The notes beneath the pieces are model-generated. The model ran no database searches. It was not told the DNA's origin and saw nothing but the letters and a program-made list of their open reading frames with translations. Position numbers and translations under genes: made by a program. A stretch of DNA of 64,000 nt from Bog-950 sp044228435 (lineage in GTDB: Bacteria; Bacteroidota; Bacteroidia; Chitinophagales; LD1): contig JBGAUW010000001.1 of the NCBI GenBank assembly GCA_044228435.1, positions 372,001-436,000 on the forward strand, in the 5' to 3' direction. Positions 53,586-60,838 of this stretch are shown one piece after another. The number at the start of each line of letters is the position of its first letter. The first letter of the stretch is position 1.

Positions 53586-56339
53586 TTAAAAAATCAAAGT
53601 GAATTTCGTTTTAAAATCATCGAGCGAATCATCCGGAACCTTCACAATATTTATGTTGCCATCTAGTTTTTTCAAAATTTTCCGTATGAAGATTAAGCCG
53701 AACCCCCCTTTAGCATGAGACTCCGCAACTCTTTCGGCTCCATTTTGTGTAAGCAGTGGATCTATTGGCAAACCATTATTCTCGAACGTAATGGTTAAAA
53801 GTTTTGCCAAATTTCCACTAGGCAGTTCCATTATTCCGAAATTCTGTTTTTGCAAAACAATTTTAATAAGATTTGTAGCCTTATTGCTTTGCTTGGGAAA
53901 TCCGTGAATCTCAGCATTTCTTATTATATTTTGAACAACCGATCGTAGTAACTGCCTATCCGTTTTTAATTCAAACCCCTTACCCTCAATGGAAAAAGTG
54001 AAGTTTCTGTAAGGGAATTCCTGATTGATTGTATCCAATAAAAAATCTCGAATTTGAACGGGCTCAATTTGGACATCGTAACTATCCAGATTAACTAGCT
54101 TCTCCGCCCATCTAAGGTAATTTTGAGCAAGCTTTATATTTCCTTCTAACATGATAAGTTGATTTAATAAGGTGAATGATTCCTTATCCGGATCGTTATC
54201 AGGTAAACTAGAATCCAGACTTTCTGACAAATCAATTACCTCTGCACTATGAGCTTTATCCACCAAAAATCTCTTAAGTGTTCCTATTCCCAGGCTTAAT
54301 GTAGCCAGTGGATGATTTAAGGTATGTTTTAAAGTAGGAATAATATCGCCCTCCGAATCCCTATTGCTCTTCGCAGCAACAAATTTAAACTTTGCAACTT
54401 CGTTAGATTCTTCCTTGATAGACTTCGAGAAAAAGTCCAAAAGCTGTTGTTTTTGCTCTTCAAGCTGTGGAACCTCAAAAAGAAAGTTCATCAGATCTTT
54501 TTCACGGACAAAAGACCAAACACTGCCCTGCGCGTATTTACAACCTTGTAAAATTGTAAGTATGGATCGATTAACCTGATAACAAAAAAACTGCTCTGAA
54601 ATAGCCTTGTTTGTAATTTCGACCGCCAATATAGTAGAGCCTATCAGGATCGGCTCGCCGGTAAATTTGAAAAGCGAGGCTCTAACTGTCATCGCAGACT
54701 TGTCAATCAGGATAGCATCTCTGTCGAGTATATAGTATCCGGCCTTCTCAACCTCGACAGACTTCAAAGAATTAATGTTCAATTCAAAATTAACACTCGA
54801 ACTTAGATGATTCAAATACAAAAATTCTCCCCCTATGACAGCTGGCTGCAACTGCAACTTAACCGCAAGTTCTTTGAGAGGTATCAGTGTTTTGCCACTA
54901 ACTAAAATCTCGTCAACATGCTTTTTCAATACAGGCAAATATCTTGATGGTAATAGGGAAAAATCTTCCCTTACAATTTCATCGGCGCCTATAAAGTATG
55001 ATCTATCACTCTCGGGCTTATTCCTGTATATTTCAATAATTTCATCAACCGCCGACCCAACATCCTTCGGATTACCATAGTCTATAAAATGAATCCTTTC
55101 AACTAACTCATGTTCTTTGTTTTTATTAAGAATAAGGATATTGAATTTGGCTTTTGTTGATGCAGCTGTAAGTTCTCGAGGTAAAGAAATTATCGTCTCA
55201 ATCCAATCCTTCTCTAATAGAAGATTCCGTAATTTCTCCTCAACCCCAGTAGCAAATAGAATTGCCTCAGGAACAACGATCGCAGCCTTCCCTTTGGCGG
55301 AAAGACTACTCAAAACCCGCACTAATGGTGCAATGCTTCCGCGAATAGTATGGTTTGTTGCAAATAATCCGCTAAGATCATCAGATTTAGGCATATACTC
55401 AATGGGTCTCGATCCTAAAGCGGGAGGATGAGAAATAACATAGTCAAATTTTTTCTGCGGGTCTATGAAAAAAGAATTACCTAAGATAATACGCGCAGAT
55501 TTTGCCCCTGAAATTCTTAAATTCATTACTGCAAGAGCTACAGCCATTTCGTTATTCTCCTGTCCTATTAAATTCAGATCATAAACGCATCGTTCCTGAA
55601 GTTTCACGAAATGACCGGCTACACCGACAAACGGATCGAATATGAAATCATCATCCGCAGGAGTGAATATATTTGCCAGTAACATTCGAATATCCTCAGG
55701 GGTAGTAGCTAAAGGAATACCGCCGACTTCCTTCTCTGTTTCATTAATTAAAGTATTAAAAAGGGAGGTAAATTCCTTATCCTGAAGTTTCGCGGTTTTT
55801 ATAGCATTCAAGTGGAAAAGAATCTCTTCGCTCTGGAAAGAATGCATTCCTGTTTCCATAACCTGAATAACATCTGAAGATATAATTTCCACCTGGGGAT
55901 TGTCATTTGTTATTTGACGGACAATCTGGACAAAGCGTTTCAACAAAGAGCTATTGGTGTTTTTAATTCCAGCGCCGGCCATTGGGTGGTAATATCCCTT
56001 ATATTCTCCAAGATCTATTAACCTTTTTACAAAAAGTATAAAAATGGAAAGATAGTCACGGTTTCTATTAGGCAAATGATTTAAGACATTGCGTAGACTT
56101 TTAAACGCAGTTATAACATTCGATAGCTCTACATTCCTCTTTAGACTTATCAGGTTATCAAAAACATCGAAAGTCTGCTTGTAGGTCTTTGCACGAAGAA
56201 GCACCTGATTAAATGAAAGAGGTTTCCCATCCTTCTTCACATACAACTTCCGACTATTTATGAGGGCGGCAATTTGATTAGCGGTTAAAGGCCCGTCAGC
56301 TTCGGTAATTAGTTTTTCTATCGCTTCGTGTAATGTCAT
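53586..56339 (-). CDS. HTH-methyltransferase-TRD-histidine kinase fusion
   Basis: 917 residues from ATG 56339 (TTG 56345 is also open). Domain order: HARE-HTH, residues 1-70 (IEKLITEADGPLTANQIAAL); N6-methyltransferase, about 190-460, with motif I DPFVGVAGHF; HsdS-like recognition domain, about 490-645, ending VPQLEEQKQQLLDFF; histidine kinase, about 655-917, with HisKA-like TLKHTLNHPLATL (His about 672), N-box VVQNIIRNAEIHGF, G1 ENNGLPI and G2 GGFGLIFI. The methyltransferase motif IV is ISHPPALG instead of NPP[FY], so it is probably catalytically dead and used as a DNA-bound sensor. A receiver gene follows 11 bases on. Confidence 0.8.
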   Translation of the reverse strand: MTLHEAIEKLITEADGPLTANQIAALINSRKLYVKKDGKPLSFNQVLLRAKTYKQTFDVFDNLISLKRNVELSNVITAFKSLRNVLNHLPNRNRDYLSIFILFVKRLIDLGEYKGYYHPMAGAGIKNTNSSLLKRFVQIVRQITNDNPQVEIISSDVIQVMETGMHSFQSEEILFHLNAIKTAKLQDKEFTSLFNTLINETEKEVGGIPLATTPEDIRMLLANIFTPADDDFIFDPFVGVAGHFVKLQERCVYDLNLIGQENNEMAVALAVMNLRISGAKSARIILGNSFFIDPQKKFDYVISHPPALGSRPIEYMPKSDDLSGLFATNHTIRGSIAPLVRVLSSLSAKGKAAIVVPEAILFATGVEEKLRNLLLEKDWIETIISLPRELTAASTKAKFNILILNKNKEHELVERIHFIDYGNPKDVGSAVDEIIEIYRNKPESDRSYFIGADEIVREDFSLLPSRYLPVLKKHVDEILVSGKTLIPLKELAVKLQLQPAVIGGEFLYLNHLSSSVNFELNINSLKSVEVEKAGYYILDRDAILIDKSAMTVRASLFKFTGEPILIGSTILAVEITNKAISEQFFCYQVNRSILTILQGCKYAQGSVWSFVREKDLMNFLFEVPQLEEQKQQLLDFFSKSIKEESNEVAKFKFVAAKSNRDSEGDIIPTLKHTLNHPLATLSLGIGTLKRFLVDKAHSAEVIDLSESLDSSLPDNDPDKESFTLLNQLIMLEGNIKLAQNYLRWAEKLVNLDSYDVQIEPVQIRDFLLDTINQEFPYRNFTFSIEGKGFELKTDRQLLRSVVQNIIRNAEIHGFPKQSNKATNLIKIVLQKQNFGIMELPSGNLAKLLTITFENNGLPIDPLLTQNGAERVAESHAKGGFGLIFIRKILKKLDGNINIVKVPDDSLDDFKTKFTLIF

Positions 56340-56354
56340 ATTCAATCTTCCTAT

Positions 56355-57581
56355 TTAATCCTTGAGCGCCAACTGCTCTTCTTTATTAAGTTCCAATTCT
56401 TTAATATCACCAATAGCGCTTCCGGCTATCGCTTTGATAGAACCATACATACTCACAGTGCTGTCGAGTATTATTTCCAATTCTTTTTCTCTCCTGGTCC
56501 AAATGGTTTTCATTGCTCTCTTTTCCGTATCTATATCCCCTTTCATTTTGCTGAATGAATTTACAACCGCGCTAAAATGCAGAAAGAAATCGTTGCTGGT
56601 AAGGTAATTATAAAGCACCTGCATCTTCTCACCCCGGTTTTCCTGGGCAGTTTTTGTTTCTGATAGCTTTATAATGCTTTCTCTTATAAGGGCTGCCAAT
56701 GCTCTTACTTCGCCAAAAGTGCAAATAAGAATACCGTCCTTATTCCCAAATTCTTCCATGTCCTTAGGCCTTACCTCCGTCACCAAAATAGCAACATCAG
56801 CTTTAGCGGCCCGCATATCGGCCTTCAATTTTTCAATCCAGTCCTTGCCGAAAGTTTTGGCGCGCTTACTTTCATAAATTATCTGCCCGCACTCCGTACC
56901 TAAGCTATTTCTTACTTTCTGTATACAGTCCGCTCCTTGCACGCCTTTAGGCACTTCACAAATCTCATCAACCGGAAAAGAAGCAGCAAGTAGTTTTTCC
57001 AATTCTATTTCCTGAACTTCGCCCTGGCTTTGCACAGAACCTTGTTCTATTTTTCTCTGTAATTCTTCCAATTTCTTCGACATACCCTCTAACAGCATAT
57101 CTTTTTCCTTCAAAGTCATTTGTAGAGATTCTTGCTCGCTTTTTCTTGCTTTACTCTCAATATCCTTTCGTTCCGCATCGATTTTCCGCTGCACTTCCAG
57201 AGCTAGAGAATCCTTTTGCTCCTGCAACTCCTGCTTCTCCTTTCGAAGTGCCAATTCGCGATTTTTGAATTCCTTAACCGCTTCCGATTTTTCCTTGTTT
57301 TCCTTACGCAGTTGTGTTAGCTCCTCATCAGTTTCAGCAAGTAATTTCTTCTTGATTTCTTCTTTCAGTTGAGATTCCTTCTGTTTTAATTGCGTTTTTA
57401 CTTGTGCATCTACCGATTCCTGGGCAGTTGCCAATTCACGATTCTTTTTCTCAAAGTCAGATTCCAACTTTTGTTTTCTCTCAAGAAAGCTTTGCTCAAA
57501 GTTTACACTTATTTGCTCTGCTAACACTTTCTCAACATCAATTTGAGTTTTACATTTGGGGCAGGTTATCTGGTTTGTCAT
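56355..57581 (-). CDS. DUF2130 coiled-coil nuclease-fold protein
   Basis: 408 residues. A short zinc-ribbon-like CPKCKTQIDV, a long coiled coil (about residues 30-200, Lys/Glu-rich), then DUF2130, a PD-(D/E)XK-type domain with GADCIQKVRNSLG and QIIYESKRAKTFGKDW. It lies nine bases upstream of the methyltransferase-kinase start and shares its operator (57622), so it is likely part of the same system. Confidence 0.82.
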   Translation of the reverse strand: MTNQITCPKCKTQIDVEKVLAEQISVNFEQSFLERKQKLESDFEKKNRELATAQESVDAQVKTQLKQKESQLKEEIKKKLLAETDEELTQLRKENKEKSEAVKEFKNRELALRKEKQELQEQKDSLALEVQRKIDAERKDIESKARKSEQESLQMTLKEKDMLLEGMSKKLEELQRKIEQGSVQSQGEVQEIELEKLLAASFPVDEICEVPKGVQGADCIQKVRNSLGTECGQIIYESKRAKTFGKDWIEKLKADMRAAKADVAILVTEVRPKDMEEFGNKDGILICTFGEVRALAALIRESIIKLSETKTAQENRGEKMQVLYNYLTSNDFFLHFSAVVNSFSKMKGDIDTEKRAMKTIWTRREKELEIILDSTVSMYGSIKAIAGSAIGDIKELELNKEEQLALKD

Positions 57582-57621
57582 GGTGTTGTATTTTACTTAA
57601 TGCAAATAAAAAGTACTTCGA

Positions 57622-57636
57622 TGCAATCTATTTGCA
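57622..57636 (-). promoter_or_regulatory. WYL-type operator and promoter of the DUF2130-kinase-receiver unit
   Basis: TGCAATCTATTTGCA, TTG at 57624-57626 then 17 bases to TTTG (57603-57606) on the reverse strand; ATG 40 bases downstream. It heads the operon DUF2130, methyltransferase-kinase, receiver. Confidence 0.75.
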
Positions 57637-57640
57637 TTTC

Positions 57641-58078
57641 TTAAAAGGGCGAGTTATCAGTTAAGAAAAAACTCCGGTCAATCTCTACGCGATTTACTTT
57701 CTCGGGAATAGGTACATCATTGATAAAATTGACGCACTCATAAATATCAACTATTTTGTTACTGTCCTGTTGAAATAATAAATCCATATAATGGCCCTGC
57801 TCTCCGAGAAAAGTAAATCCCCGACAACCCTTACTGCAACCTAAGCAACTACCTTTATGTAAGGCAAGAGATTTATCTCCCGCTTTCTCAAATTGCTCAA
57901 ATGCCTCAATCAACTTACTGACGAATAGATATTTTGGGAAATCCTGGTAAGTCCTCTCCTCGTCGAGAAATGAACTAACCATTTCAATATCCAGGCGAGC
58001 TATAAAATAGACTATCGCCTCATATTGATTTCGCGGGTTCGCGATATATTCTTGTTCCGAAAATAGTTGAAGTTGCAT
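57641..58078 (-). CDS. Unknown Cys-cluster protein after the RecD-like helicase
   Basis: 145 residues. A KGSCLGCSKGCRGFTFLGE block gives C-x2-C-x3-C, a possible metal or Fe-S site, with a fourth Cys in YECVNF. No family recognised. It starts nine bases after the helicase gene and ends just before the operator at 57622. Confidence 0.6.
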   Translation of the reverse strand: MQLQLFSEQEYIANPRNQYEAIVYFIARLDIEMVSSFLDEERTYQDFPKYLFVSKLIEAFEQFEKAGDKSLALHKGSCLGCSKGCRGFTFLGEQGHYMDLLFQQDSNKIVDIYECVNFINDVPIPEKVNRVEIDRSFFLTDNSPF

Positions 58079-58087
58079 CCTTTCAGT

Positions 58088-59440
58088 TCAATAAAGATTC
58101 AAAATATTCTTTGCCCTGGTTACCGCTGTATACTGATATTTTAAGGATGGCATATAGAAGGTATTCAAAAATACCTTTTCCCATTCCCCACCTTGCGCCT
58201 TGTTACAAGTAATGCTATGCCCGTAATTTAAACGGATTGCTCCAACGTACTTATCGTCCTGCGGAAACATGGATTCACGAAATACAGGATTTTTAGCATA
58301 GCGCTCCTGCCTCAAACCATTTTCAGCGCCCATGGACAATGTTCCATTTGCAGCATTTAAGCAGTCGAGCAGAATGTAATCCTCAATTTCAAATTCTTCG
58401 CCCTTGATATTTTTGGAGAAAATCTTTACCGGCACAAAGTGCAGACCAGCAAGAACTTCCATCCGGTCCATATCCACCTCTTTAACCACCACATGGTCAC
58501 CATTAAACAAGTTCTGCGCATTTCTACTCCAGTTTTGCGTCACAATCATTAAGTCTCCTGATTCAACAATAGCTGCATTGGTACCATAAATACGTTCACG
58601 CACTCTATCGTTAAATACCTTATTACTTTTATGCGAACAAGCTATTGATACGCAATATTCGTGGCCGTATCTCTTAAAGTCCTTTACGTACTTAGTCACC
58701 GCACCTGAAAAATAGCTAAATTTAAAGCCTTCTAGTCGGGGCTCGCCGGTATTATTTTCTATGGCTTTTCGCAGGTTTACGGCATTCTTCATAATCTCAC
58801 TACCGTCCTCCTGGCGTTTTACTTCCGTCAAAAAATGAGATGTTCCTTTCCAGCTAAAGGTCTTCCGCAAAAATTCAGGCACCAATGCCATTGAATCTTG
58901 CTCATCAATCGGGGGCAATTGATTTCTATCGCCTAGAAAAACCACCTTGTTTTTCTGATTGCCATTTTTCACAAACTTCACCAAATCGCTCAATAATGAG
59001 TTTTCACTTTTCATCAGCGACAATTCTTTGTTGGTAGAATTCGTTGGAATCATTGAAGATTCATCCAGGATGTAAACCGTAAATTTATCTACCGGATTTT
59101 GTTTCAGCCGATAAGTGACTTCGCCGGTGGTTTTATTCACCGAAACGTTATAAATCATGGAGTGAATGGTGGAACTGACTGAATTTCCCTTCCGGCCTAT
59201 AATACGCGCCGCCCGGCCTGTAGGTGCCGCAATCTTATAACTTTGTTCCAACTTGTTTAAATAACCAATAAGGGCCGAAGTAATTGAGGTTTTTCCAGTG
59301 CCTGCTGCACCGCACAGAATCATAAAGTCATCTGTATTTTCCTGCTTCACGAACTCCGACATTGCCGTAAGAGCTTTCTTCTGTTCAGCAGTAGGACAAT
59401 CAAAATGTAAAAAATCAAGGATAGAAATTGCGGTGTTCAT
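58088..59440 (-). CDS. RecD-like (SF1B) DNA helicase
   Basis: 450 residues. Walker A GAAGTGKTSITSALIGYL at residue 44, DEAD-like ILDESSMIP, GDRNQLPPI, and C-terminal UvrD_C_2 motifs YGHSITCNKAQGGEWE and QYTAVTRAKNILNLY. This is a compact RecD2/Dda-type helicase without extra nuclease domain; such helicases are common cargo of defence islands. It shares an operator (59483) with the divergent WYL regulator gene. Confidence 0.85.
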   Translation of the reverse strand: MNTAISILDFLHFDCPTAEQKKALTAMSEFVKQENTDDFMILCGAAGTGKTSITSALIGYLNKLEQSYKIAAPTGRAARIIGRKGNSVSSTIHSMIYNVSVNKTTGEVTYRLKQNPVDKFTVYILDESSMIPTNSTNKELSLMKSENSLLSDLVKFVKNGNQKNKVVFLGDRNQLPPIDEQDSMALVPEFLRKTFSWKGTSHFLTEVKRQEDGSEIMKNAVNLRKAIENNTGEPRLEGFKFSYFSGAVTKYVKDFKRYGHEYCVSIACSHKSNKVFNDRVRERIYGTNAAIVESGDLMIVTQNWSRNAQNLFNGDHVVVKEVDMDRMEVLAGLHFVPVKIFSKNIKGEEFEIEDYILLDCLNAANGTLSMGAENGLRQERYAKNPVFRESMFPQDDKYVGAIRLNYGHSITCNKAQGGEWEKVFLNTFYMPSLKYQYTAVTRAKNILNLY

Positions 59441-59482
59441 GGCGTTTCGCTTTATTTACGCAGCAAACATCGAGACACCCGA

Positions 59483-59497
59483 TGCAATCTATTTGCA
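59483..59497. promoter_or_regulatory. WYL-type operator between the helicase and the regulator gene
   Basis: TGCAATCTATTTGCA. Leftward, TTG (59485-59487) and TTTG (59464-59467) are 17 bases apart, 42 bases before the helicase ATG. Rightward it lies only 12 bases before the WYL ATG, suited to autorepression. Confidence 0.8.
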
Positions 59498-59509
59498 TTT
59501 CGCCCCATT

Positions 59510-60517
59510 ATGCCGAAGAACTTACATTTTGACATTAGAAAACAACACCTTAATGAGTTACTGCGTGGCAAACAAGGTTACACTATAGAGGAATTGATGA
59601 CACGTGTAGGTGAAAAAATAAGCGATTACCGAAAAAACAGTAAAGGAGTCAGTAAAAAGACTATTCAGAATGACATAAGGTTCATGAAGGAAGAAGCCCT
59701 TAAAAAAAATGGTAAAATTGTTTGTATAAAAGGAAAGTACCGGTACGAACCTCCTGATTTTAATATTTATGACGTCCAGATTAGCCCCCAATCGGTTGAG
59801 AAAATAAAGCTGGCAATTTCTCTTTTAAAGCAGATAAAAGGGCTTGATCTACATGAAGAACTTAAGGAAATATATGATGAACTGAAAATGCGAGTAACCG
59901 ATGATCACGAAGTCGACAACCGTTACATACAGTTTGATGTTAGGCCAGAATATCAAGGAAGCGAATATATAAGTGAACTGTTGGCGGCAATAACCGGCGA
60001 AACAACAATCAGTTTTGATTATCAGCCATTTTTAGTTCCCGAAAAGTATAGAGTTATAGTTCATCCCTACCTGCTTAAGGAGTATAATAACAGATGGTTC
60101 CTAATTGGATGGCACGAGGAAAAGAAAATGATTCAGGTTTATGCCCTTGACCGGATAAAGAGCAAAATTAAACATGAAGGCAAGTTCGAATTTTTCAATT
60201 ACCATAAATTCAACGCTGACACGTATTATAACGACGTGATCGGGGTCAGCATTCCACCAGAACCAAAGGTTGAAAAGGTGGTATTGAAATTTAAACGTGA
60301 AAGAGTGCAATACGTGGAAACAAACCCGCTTCACCACAGCCAGAAACCGAATGGGCAAGACGAGGCTACAAAGTCGTTTCAGTATCATTTAATTCCAAAT
60401 AATGAGTTGAAGGCCCAAATTCTGTATTTCGGTAGAGATATTGAGGTTATTGGGCCAGCAAAGCTGAGAGAAGATATTGCAGCAATTATTAGAGAAGCAA
60501 ACAAAAAGTATATTTAG
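59510..60517 (+). CDS. WYL-domain transcriptional regulator of the island
   Basis: 335 residues. Winged-helix N-terminal domain (residues 1-80, with a KKTIQNDIRFMKEEAL recognition-helix region), a linker and a WYL domain (residues 150-250: TTISFDYQPF, VHPYLLKEYNNRWFLIGWH, YALDRI). WYL proteins such as BrxR and CapW repress defence operons and sense nucleic acid or second-messenger signals. Operators flank the gene on both sides (59483 and 60521) and recur at the other transcription units, making it the probable regulator of the whole island. Confidence 0.85.
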   Translation: MPKNLHFDIRKQHLNELLRGKQGYTIEELMTRVGEKISDYRKNSKGVSKKTIQNDIRFMKEEALKKNGKIVCIKGKYRYEPPDFNIYDVQISPQSVEKIKLAISLLKQIKGLDLHEELKEIYDELKMRVTDDHEVDNRYIQFDVRPEYQGSEYISELLAAITGETTISFDYQPFLVPEKYRVIVHPYLLKEYNNRWFLIGWHEEKKMIQVYALDRIKSKIKHEGKFEFFNYHKFNADTYYNDVIGVSIPPEPKVEKVVLKFKRERVQYVETNPLHHSQKPNGQDEATKSFQYHLIPNNELKAQILYFGRDIEVIGPAKLREDIAAIIREANKKYI

Positions 60518-60520
60518 AAA

Positions 60521-60535
60521 TGCAAATAGATTGCA
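60521..60535 (+). promoter_or_regulatory. WYL-type operator and promoter of the retron unit
   Basis: TGCAAATAGATTGCA, the same palindrome in the opposite direction. TTG (60531-60533) to TTTG (60551-60554) is again 17 bases. Transcription should start near 60560, leaving a 280-base untranslated leader before the reverse transcriptase. Confidence 0.75.
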
Positions 60536-60559
60536 CTCCTTAAGAGTTTATTTGTACCA

Positions 60560-60835
60560 CGTTCCTTGAATGCCTGCCGAAAATATTGATTGTGTCAGCT
60601 GGAAATTACCGAAAGGTGGATTTCAGATCGGCTGATGGCATTGGGAGTAATCCCGGTGCTGAATGTTTCTTTGGTCATTTTAACTGTAAACTTACGTTAA
60701 TATAACCGTTAGAAGCGATAAATATATGTGATATGTGAAACTATATATTACATAACATAAATATTCGTATCGAAGTAAAAATCGTTGCGATAATTCATAT
60801 ACAAAGAATAAAAGGCGGGCGTTCGGGAACCTTTC
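60560..60835 (+). ncRNA. Structured leader, candidate retron msr-msd RNA
   Basis: No coding frame is found between the promoter and the reverse transcriptase. It is strongly structured: a helix AATGCC (60569) with GGCATT (60637); nested TCAGC (60595) with GCTGA (60631); an inner hairpin with GAAA loop (60599-60626); a GGGA-GTAA-TCCC hairpin (60643-60654); and a long imperfect hairpin, 60716-60736 against 60750-60772, that could be the msd stem. GTTCC (60561) can pair with GGAAC (60826), a weak a1/a2-like closure. The retron role is inferred from the adjoining enzyme. Confidence 0.55.
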
Positions 60836-60838
60836 ATC

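Noticed and set aside
49498..60535. The repeated 15-bp palindromes as CRISPR repeats or transposon ends.
   Set aside because: Spacing is irregular (kilobases), there are no spacers, and each lies at a promoter with a fixed TTG-N17-TTTG geometry.
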